A stretch of DNA of 50,823 bases from Xanthobacteraceae bacterium (GCA_030041005.1 JASHOR010000051.1:1-50823); one strand, 5' to 3'; shown: positions 19,475 through 27,896, numbered from the stretch's first letter. The notes: generated from the letters alone by a model not told the origin. Numbers and translations: made by a program.

Positions 19475-20416
19475 ATGGCTGTAAGCGGCCTCGCCACCCG
19501 GGGAGCGTTCGCGCGAGCGCCGCGGCGCGGGACGGCCTCTCGGCTGCTCGAAGACGAACGCTGGCTCGCGGCGGCGTTGCTGCTGCCGACGGTGATCCTG
19601 CTCGCTCTGTTCATCGCCTATCCGTTCGTCGAAGGCGTATGGCTCGCGGTGACCAACGCCACGGTCGGCGTTCCCGGAAAATTCGTCGGTCTGGCCAATT
19701 TCGAGATGCTGTGGAACGACAGCATCTTCCGGGTCGCCGTGTGGAATACGTTCGTTTACACGGCGGTCGCCACCGTATTCAAACTCGGCCTCGGACTTTG
19801 GCTGGCGCTCCTGCTCAACCGCAATTTCAGGGGCAAGGCCTTCACCCGCGCGTTCATTCTGCTGCCGTTCATCATTCCGACGGTGCTCTCGACCTACGCC
19901 TGGAAGTGGATGTTCGATCCGACCTTTTCCGTCATCAACTGGACGCTGTTCCAGCTCGACATCATTCATTCCCGGATCAATTGGCTCGGCGATCCCGGCT
20001 TGGCGCTGATTTCCGTCATCATCGTCAACGTGTGGCGCGGCGTGCCGTTCTACGCCATCAGCCTTCTCGCCGGGCTGCAGACCATCAATCCCGAGTTGCA
20101 GGAAGCCGCCGCGATCGATGGCGCGCCGCCGTGGCAGCGCTTCTGGCACATCACCTGGCCGCTGCTCTTGCCGGTGACCATGGTCGTGGTGCTGTTCTCG
20201 GTGATCCAGACCTTCGCCGATTTCCAGCTCGTTTATGTGCTCACCGGAGGTGGTCCGGCCAACGCCACGCAACTGTTCGCCACCTACGCTTATCAGCTCG
20301 GCGTCGGCACCGGACTGTTGAGCCAGGGCGCCGCGGTTTCGCTCGCCATGTTCCCGTTCCTGCTCATCATCGTCGTGGTGCAGTTGCTCTACATCCGTCG
20401 GGTCGAGGTGCACTGA
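19475..20416 (+). CDS. ABC transporter permease, sugar type (UgpA/MalF-like)
   Basis: A 313-residue inner-membrane protein with six predicted helices after a short cytosolic N-terminus (first helix LAAALLLPTVILLALFIAYP). The EAA loop that contacts the ATPase is ELQEAAAIDGAPPWQRFWHI. I chose the ATG at 19475 with GAGGAG upstream; the frame is open further 5' but that part overlaps low-quality sequence. It follows the binding protein by 92 bases and precedes the second permease by 3 bases. Confidence 0.93.
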   Translation: MAVSGLATRGAFARAPRRGTASRLLEDERWLAAALLLPTVILLALFIAYPFVEGVWLAVTNATVGVPGKFVGLANFEMLWNDSIFRVAVWNTFVYTAVATVFKLGLGLWLALLLNRNFRGKAFTRAFILLPFIIPTVLSTYAWKWMFDPTFSVINWTLFQLDIIHSRINWLGDPGLALISVIIVNVWRGVPFYAISLLAGLQTINPELQEAAAIDGAPPWQRFWHITWPLLLPVTMVVVLFSVIQTFADFQLVYVLTGGGPANATQLFATYAYQLGVGTGLLSQGAAVSLAMFPFLLIIVVVQLLYIRRVEVH

Positions 20417-20419
20417 GCC

Positions 20420-21271
20420 ATGATCGAGGGCGCGAAGTGGCGGCGGTGGGTCTACTTCTATATTCCGCTCGGCATCTTCATCGTCTGGCTGCTGTTCCCG
20501 TTTTATTGGATGCTGGTCACGTCGGTGCGGCCCGACCGTGAACTCTATCGCCCGTGGATGGCCCCCAATTACGCCCCGTTCTGGACGACCCATCCGACCC
20601 TGGTCCATATCATCGACCTGCTCACCCAGACGCTTTTCATCCGCTGGATGGCAAACACGCTGTTCATCGCCATCGTGTCGACGCTGATCTCGCTGTTCTG
20701 CGGATTGCTCGCCGGCTACGCGCTCTCGCGCCTGAAATTCCCCTTCGCCGGCATGCTCGGCACCGGCATCTTCATCACCTATCTGGTGCCGCAGACGTTG
20801 CTGTTCATTCCGCTCGCCAACATCATCCGCAACTTCAACCTCGGCGATACACCGTGGGCGCTGATCCTGACCTATCCGACCTTCCTGATCCCATTCTGCA
20901 CCTGGCTGTTGATGGGATATTTCAAGGCTATACCGCGCGAGCTCGAGGAATGCGCGCGTATCGACGGCGCGACGCGCTGGAAAGCGATGCTCTACGTCAT
21001 CTTCCCGATCGCCGTGCCCGGCATCCTCTCGGCCGGCATCTTCGCCTTCACGCTGTCGTGGAACGAATTCATCTACGCGCTGGTCTTTCTGTCCTCGGCC
21101 CACGAGAAGACGGTTTCGGTGGGGGTCACTTCGGAGCTTGTCCGCGGCGACGTATTCTACTGGGGACAGCTCATGGCCGGCGCGCTCTTGGGCTCGATCC
21201 CGGTGGCGTTCATCTATTCCTTCTTCGTCGAATACTACGTCGCCGGGCTGACCGGATCGGTCAAGGGCTGA
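20420..21271 (+). CDS. ABC transporter permease, sugar type (UgpE/MalG-like)
   Basis: A 283-residue inner-membrane protein with six helices (first WVYFYIPLGIFIVWLLFPFY). The EAA loop reads ELEECARIDGATRWKAMLYV. It pairs with the preceding permease to form the heterodimeric channel. Translation is probably coupled: only 3 bases separate it from the upstream stop, and GAGGTG within the end of that gene serves as ribosome-binding site. Confidence 0.93.
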   Translation: MIEGAKWRRWVYFYIPLGIFIVWLLFPFYWMLVTSVRPDRELYRPWMAPNYAPFWTTHPTLVHIIDLLTQTLFIRWMANTLFIAIVSTLISLFCGLLAGYALSRLKFPFAGMLGTGIFITYLVPQTLLFIPLANIIRNFNLGDTPWALILTYPTFLIPFCTWLLMGYFKAIPRELEECARIDGATRWKAMLYVIFPIAVPGILSAGIFAFTLSWNEFIYALVFLSSAHEKTVSVGVTSELVRGDVFYWGQLMAGALLGSIPVAFIYSFFVEYYVAGLTGSVKG

Positions 21272-21288
21272 GCCCGAGGGTTGAACCA

Positions 21289-22380
21289 ATGGCGCGCGTT
21301 GTCATCCGCAATCTCAACAAGAGCTACAACGAGGTTCACGCCGTCAAAGGCGTGAACCTGGAAATCCGTGACCGCGAGTTCATGGTTCTGGTCGGTCCTT
21401 CGGGCTGCGGCAAGACCACGACCTTGCGCATGGTCGCCGGGCTCGAGTCGATCACTTCGGGCGACATCGTGATCGGCGAGACGGTGGTCAACGAACTGCC
21501 GCCGATGGATCGCGACATCGCCATGGTGTTCCAGAACTATGCGCTCTACCCGCATATGAGCGTGTACGACAACATGGCTTTCGGCCTGAAGATGCGGAAA
21601 TTCGCCCGTCCCGAGATCGACCGGCGGGTACGCGAGGCGGCGGACATTCTCGGCATCGAAAACCTGCTGAACCGCAAGCCGCGGCAGCTTTCCGGCGGCC
21701 AGCGGCAGCGGGTGGCGCTCGGCCGCGCCATCGTGCGCCATCCGCAGGTCTTTCTGTTCGACGAGCCGCTATCCAACCTGGACGCCAAGCTGCGCGTGCA
21801 GATGCGCGTCGAGCTTAAGAAGATTCACGATCGGCTCGGCACCACCGCGATCTACGTCACCCACGACCAGATCGAGGCGATGACGCTCGGCGACCGTGTC
21901 GTGGTGATGAAGGACGGCGTCGTCCAGCAGGTCGGCGAGCCGCTCGATCTCTATAATGAGCCGGCCAATCGTTTCGTTGCCGGCTTTCTCGGCTCTCCGG
22001 CGATGAACTTCGCCACCGTCGCGCTCACGGATGTGGCCGGGGCGACCCATGCGCTCGGCGAAGGCTTGCAGCTTGCGCTGCCGCCGCAGATCGGGGAGCG
22101 GCTGCGGTCCCATATCGGCCAACAGGTCACGCTCGGCATTCGACCCGAGGATTTGCGGGTCGAGTCCGGCGAGGCGGCGAACGGCTTGAGCTTCGGCGCG
22201 GTGGTCGAGGTGGTCGAGCGTCTCGGCTCGGAGATTCTGCTCGACGTCAAGGTCGGATCGGGCACCATGGTGGCGGCGGTCGAGCCGACCGTACAGGCCA
22301 AGGTTCGCGATCACTTGCGCCTTGCGCTCAATCCCGAACGGCTGCATTTCTTCGACTGCCGTTCGGAGGCCGCGATCTAG
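21289..22380 (+). CDS. ABC transporter ATP-binding protein, MalK/UgpC type
   Basis: A 363-residue ATPase. Walker A GPSGCGKT at 36-43, Q-loop FQNYALYPHMS at about 81, signature LSGGQ at 134-138, Walker B FLFDEP at 155-160 and the switch histidine in YVTHDQ. The C-terminal 120 residues form the MalK-type regulatory OB domain (LGIRPEDLRVESGEAANGLS). It energises the two permeases upstream. Start at ATG 21289, 17 bases after the permease stop. Its TAG stop coincides with the CTAG that opens palindromic element B. Confidence 0.94.
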   Translation: MARVVIRNLNKSYNEVHAVKGVNLEIRDREFMVLVGPSGCGKTTTLRMVAGLESITSGDIVIGETVVNELPPMDRDIAMVFQNYALYPHMSVYDNMAFGLKMRKFARPEIDRRVREAADILGIENLLNRKPRQLSGGQRQRVALGRAIVRHPQVFLFDEPLSNLDAKLRVQMRVELKKIHDRLGTTAIYVTHDQIEAMTLGDRVVVMKDGVVQQVGEPLDLYNEPANRFVAGFLGSPAMNFATVALTDVAGATHALGEGLQLALPPQIGERLRSHIGQQVTLGIRPEDLRVESGEAANGLSFGAVVEVVERLGSEILLDVKVGSGTMVAAVEPTVQAKVRDHLRLALNPERLHFFDCRSEAAI

Positions 22381-22541
22381 TGTCCCGATTCCGAAGTTCG
22401 CATCATTATGCGGCACCCGCGTTTGCGAACTTCGGAATCGAAGGACACTAGCCACTTATTGATCTCGTGTGGCTTTGGTTCAGGACTCCGCTTGACAAGG
22501 TTGCGGCAGGAATGATGCGGACTTCTGAACCGCCACACGAG
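22377..22541 (+). repeat. Interspersed palindromic element, copy B
   Basis: The outer inverted pair is CTAGTGTCC at 22377-22385 and GGACACTAG at 22443-22451. Inside it are perfect 17-base arms at 22386-22402 and 22424-22440. A second, imperfect hairpin follows, GGTTCAGGACTCCGC against GCGGACTTCTGAACC (two mismatches), ending at 22541. Hairpin 1 core is GAAGTTCGC and hairpin 2 core GAAGTCCGC. The element contains the stop codon of the ATPase gene and could act as a transcription terminator or mRNA 3' hairpin. Confidence 0.75.
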
Positions 22542-22671
22542 CGTAGATCTTGTCCGCAGCATCCTGTCCTTATTATATGCAGCCGAAGCCGCTTTGTGAT
22601 TGAATGGTCGACGAATTGTCCCGCCGCAAACCTCCGACGGCACTGATTTGGCGCGGGCTCAGGGTGTTTCC

Positions 22672-23736
22672 GTGAACGCTGTTCCGACCATCGTGATCTT
22701 GGCGGCATTCCTGATCGGGCTCGCTTTTGGCGCCATCGACCTGCTCAGCGGCTTTTGCCTGACCAGCGGGTTGCGCAACTGGTGGACCAAAGGCGACGGC
22801 GTGCTCGTTCGCAGTTTCGCGCTGGCCTTGGCGGTGGCGATCGCCGGCACCCAGGGGCTGGCCGCGGCGGGTCTCGTCGATCTCGGTCAATCGATCTATC
22901 TGCAGCCGTCGTTTTCCGCCGCTCTCATCCTGTTTGGCGGGCTGTTGTTCGGCTACGGCATGGTGGCGGCGAATGCCTGCGTGTCGCGCGCGCTGGTGCT
23001 GCTCGGCCGCGGCAACCTGCGCTCGCTGGTCGTCGTCGGCATCGTCGGGGTGACGGCGCAGATGACGTTGAAGGGATTGATCGCCCCGGCGCGGCTCGCC
23101 TTCCTGCATTGGTCGCAGTCCACGCTGTCGATCGTGTCGCTGCCGGATTTGTTGTCCGCGCACGGCCTCGACACGTTGCCGGCGCGGCTCGCGGCGACGG
23201 TGCTGATCGGCGGAGCATTGCTGATCTTTGCCCTGACGCATGCGCCGTTTCGCCGGTCCTACGGACAGATCGCGGCCGGGGTGGCGATCGGCCTGCTCAT
23301 TCCCGCCGGCTGGTTTGCGACCGGATACTTGGGCGCCGATCCGTTCAATCCGGCGCCGGTCACCTCGCTCACCTTCGTCGCGCCGAGCGCCGACAGCGTG
23401 CAATATGTGATGTTCTCGACCGGAACGAGCTTGAGCTTCGGCGTGGCGGTCGTTGCCGGGGTCGTGCTCGGCAGCTTCGCCACCGCGCTGATCACCCGGC
23501 GCTTTGCATGGGAAGGTTACGGCTCGGCGCAACATATGCTGCGCTCGATCGGCGGCGCGGTGCTGATGGGCAGCGGCGGCGCCATGGCCTACGGCTGCAC
23601 CATAGGGCAGGGCCTCTCCGGCCTGTCCACGCTTGCGTTCCCGTCCATGGTGGCGGCAACCGGAATTTTGCTTGGCGCGGCGGCGGCACTGCGCAGCCCC
23701 GTCCGCATCAACGCGCTGGCGAACGCGCAGCCCTAG
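22672..23736 (+). CDS. YeeE/YedE-family membrane protein (thiosulfate or sulfur-compound transport)
   Basis: About 354 residues with around nine hydrophobic segments and two related halves. Conserved cysteines sit in family positions: SGFCLTSGLRN, NACVSRALVLLGRGNLRS and YGCTIGQGLSGLSTLA. In this family these cysteines line a path for thiosulfate-like ions, and the second half's GCTIGQGLSG is its best-known signature. I chose a GTG at 22672, just before VNAVPTIVILAAFLIGLAFG; a TTG at 22600 would extend it by 24 residues that overlap the region behind repeat B. No sulfurtransferase (TusA-like) gene is adjacent. Confidence 0.85.
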   Translation: MNAVPTIVILAAFLIGLAFGAIDLLSGFCLTSGLRNWWTKGDGVLVRSFALALAVAIAGTQGLAAAGLVDLGQSIYLQPSFSAALILFGGLLFGYGMVAANACVSRALVLLGRGNLRSLVVVGIVGVTAQMTLKGLIAPARLAFLHWSQSTLSIVSLPDLLSAHGLDTLPARLAATVLIGGALLIFALTHAPFRRSYGQIAAGVAIGLLIPAGWFATGYLGADPFNPAPVTSLTFVAPSADSVQYVMFSTGTSLSFGVAVVAGVVLGSFATALITRRFAWEGYGSAQHMLRSIGGAVLMGSGGAMAYGCTIGQGLSGLSTLAFPSMVAATGILLGAAAALRSPVRINALANAQP

Positions 23737-23777
23737 AACTTTTCCCCTTGAAGTCCGGCCTTGACCTTAGTCGATGG

Positions 23778-24833
23778 TCACGCCGCCTTTCGCCGTTCCT
23801 GCGGCGTGAGCGACAGCGTCAGCCGCTCGGTGCCGCGCAGGACATCGAGCGCCACGCTGCGGCCGATCTTGTCGCCGGTGAGCGCACGCACGAGATCGTC
23901 GGCGCCGGTGAGGGGCTCGCCGTCGAGCGCGATGACGATGTCGCCGGCGCGCAGGTCGGCGCGGGCGGCGGCGCTGTCCGGCTCTATCGTGGCGGCCATG
24001 ATCGCGCGCTCCTGCGTGAGTCCGGCGGCATGGCGCAGCCGCCGCGGCAGCGCGATCTGCTGCGCGGCGATGCCGATGAAGGCGCGGCGCACGCGGCCGT
24101 GCCGCACCAGTTCGCCGAGCACGAAATTCGCGGTGTTGGCGGCAACCGCGAAGCAGATGCCCTGCGCACCCATGATGACGGCGGTGTTGATGCCGACGAC
24201 CTCACCGTGCGAGGACACCAGCGGTCCGCCGGAATTGCCGGGATTGAGCGCCGCATCGGTCTGGATCACGTCGTCGATGAGGCGGCCGTTGCGCGAACGC
24301 AAGGAGCGGCCGAGCGCGGAAACGACGCCGGTCGTCACCGTCGATTCAAAGCCGAGCGGATTGCCGATGGCGATGACCAGTTGGCCGCGCTTGAGCCGTT
24401 TGGAATCGCCGAGCGGCGCCGACGGCAGGGTCACCGCCTCGTCGACGCGCAGCAGCGCAAGGTCGGTATCGGGATCGTCGCCGACCAGCCTGGCGCGCAA
24501 ATCCTGGCCGTCGGCGGTGGCGACATTGATGCGCGCGCCGCCGCCGGCGGCGCCGGCGACATGGCTGTTGGTGAGGATGAGTCCGTCCGGGGCAACGATG
24601 ACGCCCGAGCCGGCGCCGCCGCGTTCACGGCCGTGCTGCTCGCTGGACGAGGAGGACTGTCCGCCGCGCACCGCAATCGCCACCACCGCCGGTCCGACGC
24701 GGTCGACCACGTCGATCACGGCGCGCGAATAGGCATCGAGCAGCGCTTCGTCTTCGGACGGCACTTCGGGCAGTCGTGGCGGAGCCGCCGCACCGCGGTC
24801 CCGAAGGGTGGAGGCAAGCGGGATGATGGTCAT
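23778..24833 (-). CDS. HtrA/DegP-like trypsin-type serine protease with PDZ domain
   Basis: A 351-residue protein. The catalytic triad is H91 (LTNSHVAG), D124 (DTDLALLRV) and S201 (PGNSGGPLVSSHGEVVGIN). A PDZ domain occupies about 255-345 (ADLRAGDIVIALDGEPLTGA). HtrA proteins degrade or refold damaged proteins, normally in the periplasm. Here no signal peptide or membrane segment is visible at the N-terminus (MTIIPLASTLRDRGAAAPPR), so it may be cytosolic or exported by an unrecognised route. The start is an ATG at 24833 with a weak ribosome-binding site. It converges on the YeeE gene, 41 bases apart. Confidence 0.9.
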   Translation of the reverse strand: MTIIPLASTLRDRGAAAPPRLPEVPSEDEALLDAYSRAVIDVVDRVGPAVVAIAVRGGQSSSSSEQHGRERGGAGSGVIVAPDGLILTNSHVAGAAGGGARINVATADGQDLRARLVGDDPDTDLALLRVDEAVTLPSAPLGDSKRLKRGQLVIAIGNPLGFESTVTTGVVSALGRSLRSRNGRLIDDVIQTDAALNPGNSGGPLVSSHGEVVGINTAVIMGAQGICFAVAANTANFVLGELVRHGRVRRAFIGIAAQQIALPRRLRHAAGLTQERAIMAATIEPDSAAARADLRAGDIVIALDGEPLTGADDLVRALTGDKIGRSVALDVLRGTERLTLSLTPQERRKAA

Positions 24834-24880
24834 GGGCACTCGCAAGATTGGGCGGCGCGACGCGCGCCGGTACGCGGATC

Positions 24881-25015
24881 ATGGGCTGGGAGGAAGCCGT
24901 ATATGGGGAACGCCGGCGCCGCACGCCAGGGGCGAGCGCGTTGGCGATCTTCGCGGCCGGCGCGACCCTGACCGGTTGCGGCAAGAATGGTGCGGACGTC
25001 CGAACCGCTACATGA
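24881..25015 (+). CDS. Possible very small lipoprotein (44 residues)
   Basis: An ATG-started frame gives MGWEEAVYGERRRRTPGASA, then LAIFAAGATLTGCGKNGADV and RTAT. The arginine run, hydrophobic segment and lipobox LTGC resemble a minimal lipoprotein such as LptM. Against this, the last third of the frame is palindromic repeat D, whose sequence recurs elsewhere without coding, and the ribosome-binding site is poor. It may be coincidence. Confidence 0.2.
   Translation: MGWEEAVYGERRRRTPGASALAIFAAGATLTGCGKNGADVRTAT
24974..25015 (+). repeat. Interspersed palindromic element, right-half copy D
   Basis: These 42 bases match 22499-22540 of copy B at 36 positions, counted by eye. The left hairpin and CTAG border are missing. 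The core contains the perfect 10-base palindrome CGGACGTCCG. It lies about 130 bases upstream of the cytochrome gene. The rest of 24834-25142 holds no recognised gene. Confidence 0.65.
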
Positions 25016-25142
25016 CGATGGCGGATCGTGGAGCGATGGAATAAAAGAGGTATTGATGGTGTTTACGTCGGCGATGCGCCGGCATGTGCGGCGGCGGTCA
25101 AAAATTTCGCAGGGTCTTAAGTCCGCCAGGAGGATTTGAAAA

Positions 25143-25589
25143 ATGATCCGAAAGCTGCTGCTGATCTTCGGCGTCCTCGTTTTTGGCGCAACGGCCGCCT
25201 CGGCGCAGAGCTGCCAGGACGTCATCAACAAACGCCAGGATCTGATGAAGAAATCCGCCGCGTCGGGAAAGATCGCCGCCGCGATGATCCGCGGCCAAAC
25301 GCCCTTCGACCTCGCCAAGGCAAAGCAGATTCTTGCCGTCTTCTACAATGACGCGAGCCAGCTTTCGGTGCTCTTCCCCGACTGCTCGAAAACGGGCGAA
25401 CACACGACGGTCTCACCGGCGGTCTGGGAAAAGCCGGCGGAGTTCAAGACGAGGATCGACAAGTACCTCGCGGACGTGAAGGCGGCACAAAAGAGCACCA
25501 AGGACCTCGCGACTTTCAAGGCGAGCATCCAGGCCATCGGCAAGGATTGCTCAAGCTGCCATCAGGATTTCCGCGTCAAACGCAGTTGA
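25143..25589 (+). CDS. Exported c-type cytochrome of the cytochrome c'/c556 type
   Basis: A 148-residue protein with a signal peptide (MIRKLLLIFGVLVFGATAAS, cleavage at ASA-Q). The single haem site C136-S-S-C-H140 lies near the C-terminus, as in cytochrome c' and c556, whose four-helix bundle carries haem on the last helix. The helices are seen as QSCQDVINKRQDLMKKSAAS and AEFKTRIDKYLADVKAAQKS. An AGGAGG site is present upstream (25129-25134). It lies about 100 bases before a diheme cytochrome on the same strand and is likely its redox partner or co-expressed. Confidence 0.88.
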   Translation: MIRKLLLIFGVLVFGATAASAQSCQDVINKRQDLMKKSAASGKIAAAMIRGQTPFDLAKAKQILAVFYNDASQLSVLFPDCSKTGEHTTVSPAVWEKPAEFKTRIDKYLADVKAAQKSTKDLATFKASIQAIGKDCSSCHQDFRVKRS

Positions 25590-25685
25590 TCAGGACCGCC
25601 AGGACTGGTCTGCGCGTTTTCAACCCGCTCGGTTGTTCGCCGCGGCGCGCGACGTTTACAATCGCGCCGTTCGGTGGAGAGCGGA

Positions 25686-26663
25686 ATGGCCGACGCTGCA
25701 CGGCGGATACGACGATGGCCGCGGAATCTTGCGATTCTGTCGGCCGCGCTCGTTGTCGGACTCATATGGATCGCAACGCTCCCCGGTGTCGTCCCTGCCG
25801 CCGCGCTGCCGCCCTACACGCCGAACCCTGGCAACGGCAAGACGCTGTTCGATGCAGGCGGCTGCGCGTCGTGCCACGCCGTGCCCAATGCGGACCCCGA
25901 CAAGGTCGATCGCACGCGGCTCGGCGGCGGCCTGGCGCTGAAGACCCCGTTCGGCACCTTTTATGTCCCGAACATTTCGCCGGATCGCGCGGACGGCATC
26001 GGCGCGTGGACCGAGGCCGATTTCGTCACGGCGCTGTGGAAAGGGGCCGCGCCCGACGGCAGCAACCTTTATCCGGCGTTCCCTTACACGTCCTTTCAGC
26101 ATCTGCGGCTTGACGACCTGCGCGATTTGTTTGCCTATCTGAAAACTCTGCCGCCGGTGCCGGGGAAGGTGCGCGGGCCCGATCTGCGTTTCCCATTCAA
26201 CATCCGCCGTCTGGTCGGAGTGTGGAAGCTGCTTTTCTTCCACGGCGGGCCGTTCGTCCCAAATCCCGCAAAGTCGGCGCAATGGAATCGCGGCGCCTAC
26301 CTGGTCAACGGTCCGGGACATTGCGCCGAATGCCACAGTCCGCGCAATGTGCTGGGCGCGATCATTGAAAGCGAGCGCTTCGCCGGCGGTCCGTCGCCCG
26401 ACGGGCGCGGCTGGGTACCGAACATCACGCCGTCAGGACTGCGGCAGGGGGAGAATGCCGAGGATCCATGGTCGCAAGACGACATCACGAGCTTCCTCGG
26501 CGACGGCATGACTCCTTCCGGTGATTATGCCGGTGGCGAGATGGCGGAAGTCATTCGCAACACATCTTTGCTGAGCAAGGACGATCGCGCCGCGATCGCC
26601 GCCTATATCGCCTCGCTGCCGCCGCGGCGGGGACCGTCGCCGCCGCTGCGGCGGACCGACTGA
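25686..26663 (+). CDS. Membrane-anchored diheme c-type cytochrome
   Basis: A 325-residue protein with one N-terminal membrane helix (NLAILSAALVVGLIWIATLP, about 13-32) that either anchors it or acts as an uncleaved signal. Two haem sites, C60-A-S-C-H64 and C213-A-E-C-H217, define two class I cytochrome domains. The pattern of NISPDRADGIGAWTEADFVT and NGPGHCAECHSPRN is like the cytochrome subunits of alcohol, sorbitol or gluconate dehydrogenases, which normally have three haems; here only two. No flavin or quinoprotein dehydrogenase is adjacent. Start chosen at ATG 25686 after GGTGGAGAGCGGA. Confidence 0.88.
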   Translation: MADAARRIRRWPRNLAILSAALVVGLIWIATLPGVVPAAALPPYTPNPGNGKTLFDAGGCASCHAVPNADPDKVDRTRLGGGLALKTPFGTFYVPNISPDRADGIGAWTEADFVTALWKGAAPDGSNLYPAFPYTSFQHLRLDDLRDLFAYLKTLPPVPGKVRGPDLRFPFNIRRLVGVWKLLFFHGGPFVPNPAKSAQWNRGAYLVNGPGHCAECHSPRNVLGAIIESERFAGGPSPDGRGWVPNITPSGLRQGENAEDPWSQDDITSFLGDGMTPSGDYAGGEMAEVIRNTSLLSKDDRAAIAAYIASLPPRRGPSPPLRRTD

Positions 26664-26714
26664 TGTGCGTGAAAGCCGGGCGGTGGCCTCGACCGAAGCG
26701 CGCGCCGTCGGCGG

Positions 26715-26960
26715 CTATGTATTGCCGAAGGCCTTGAAGGTGATGATGGTTCGGGTGTCGGCGACGCCGGGAATCGTCTGCACCTTCTCGGCGATGAAAT
26801 GGCCGATATCGGTCGTCGGATCGACGTAGAATTTCACCAGCAGATCGAAGTCCCCCGCGGTCGAATAGATTTCCGAGGCAATCTCGGCGTCGGCAAGCTT
26901 GTTGGCGACGTCATAGGATTTGCCAAGCTGGCATTTGATCTGCACGAAAAAGGGGACCAT
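26715..26960 (-). CDS. Stand-alone Lrp/AsnC ligand-binding (RAM) domain protein
   Basis: An 81-residue protein, MVPFFVQIKCQLGKSYDVAN to IITFKAFGNT, that matches only the C-terminal regulation-of-amino-acid-metabolism domain of Lrp/AsnC regulators (TAGDFDLLVKFYVD, VQTIPGVADTRTIITF). It has no DNA-binding helix-turn-helix. Such solitary RAM proteins (the SraM/StAsnC-like group) bind amino acids or partner with full-length Lrp proteins. GGAGG lies 5 bases before the ATG. It is divergent from thiM. Confidence 0.82.
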   Translation of the reverse strand: MVPFFVQIKCQLGKSYDVANKLADAEIASEIYSTAGDFDLLVKFYVDPTTDIGHFIAEKVQTIPGVADTRTIITFKAFGNT

Positions 26961-27128
26961 GCGCGCCTCCGGACCGGTCGGATGCCGACCTATATAGCAT
27001 AGCGCCGCTGCGTTCCGGGATACCGTCAAGGCAGCTTTCGGCTGCATGACATGCGGATGACGGCTGGCTGCTTCGCCGAGCCGCGAATTGACGCTACTAT
27101 CGTCGCGACGCCAGAAAGACGCCTGCCG

Positions 27129-27896
27129 ATGCAGTCCCCGCTCGAGCTCGCCGATATCGTCGCCGACATCCTCGCGCGCCTGCGCGACCGCGGCCCGCGC
27201 GTGCATTGCATTACCAACACCGTGGCGCAGAATTTCACCGCCAATGTGCTGTTGGCGGCCGGCGCGCTGCCGTCGATGACGATTTCGCCCGACGAGATCG
27301 TCAGCTTCATCGCCAGTGCCGACGCGCTTCTGGTCAATCTCGGCACGTTCGATGCGGAACGGCGCGCCGCCGTCGATGTGGCGCTCGCCGCGGTCGACAC
27401 GGCGCGCATGCCCTGGGTGCTCGATCCGGTCTTCATCGAAAGCAGCCCGGGGCGCGCGCAATACGCCCGCGAAGTTCTGGCGCGCAGTCCGTCCGTGGTG
27501 CGGCTTAATCCGGCGGAATTTTCTCCGTTGTTCGGCGGCGAGCCCGCGGACGACGCGGCGCCGCGCGTCGCCAAGGCCTGCTCGACCGTGGTGGCGCTGA
27601 CCGGCGGCACCGACATCGTCACCGACGGGGTGCGCCACGTTTCGCTGGCGAACGGCCATGCGCATATGGGGCTCGTCACGGCGATGGGATGCGCCGCTTC
27701 GGCGCTGGTATGCGCCGCGCTTGCGGTTGAAACCGACGCCTGGCTGGCCGCGGTTGCGGCCATTGCCGGGCTCGGCGTGGCCGGCGAGATCGCCGGCGCC
27801 ACCGCGCGCGGGCCCGGCAGCTATGCCGCGGCCATCATCGACGCGGTTCATGGCATCGATCGCGCGGCCTTGCGCGCTCACCTGAAGGTCTCATGA
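27129..27896 (+). CDS. thiM: Hydroxyethylthiazole kinase
   Basis: A 255-residue sugar-kinase-like (ribokinase fold) protein that phosphorylates 4-methyl-5-(2-hydroxyethyl)thiazole in thiamin salvage. Family motifs are VHCITNTVAQNFTANVLLAA, ALPSMTISPDEIVSF, WVLDPVFIESS and ALTGGTDIVTDG, and the glycine-rich VTAMGCAASALVCAAL near the active-site cysteine. I chose the ATG at 27129, giving the usual length. The stop overlaps the thiE start (ATGA), so translation is coupled. I see no THI-box riboswitch in front. Confidence 0.93.
   Translation: MQSPLELADIVADILARLRDRGPRVHCITNTVAQNFTANVLLAAGALPSMTISPDEIVSFIASADALLVNLGTFDAERRAAVDVALAAVDTARMPWVLDPVFIESSPGRAQYAREVLARSPSVVRLNPAEFSPLFGGEPADDAAPRVAKACSTVVALTGGTDIVTDGVRHVSLANGHAHMGLVTAMGCAASALVCAALAVETDAWLAAVAAIAGLGVAGEIAGATARGPGSYAAAIIDAVHGIDRAALRAHLKVS

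Noticed and set aside
19442-21289. Long minus-strand open frame opposite the sugar permeases
   Set aside because: Very high Gln, Arg, Glu and Asp content from reading hydrophobic codons backward; shadow.
22755-24971. Plus-strand open frame across the YeeE gene and the HtrA gene
   Set aside because: It runs in a second frame of YeeE and antisense to HtrA; no protein-like composition.
26960-27129. TPP riboswitch in front of thiM
   Set aside because: No THI-box-like core (CTGAGA with the ACCTGATC-type partner) could be found by eye.
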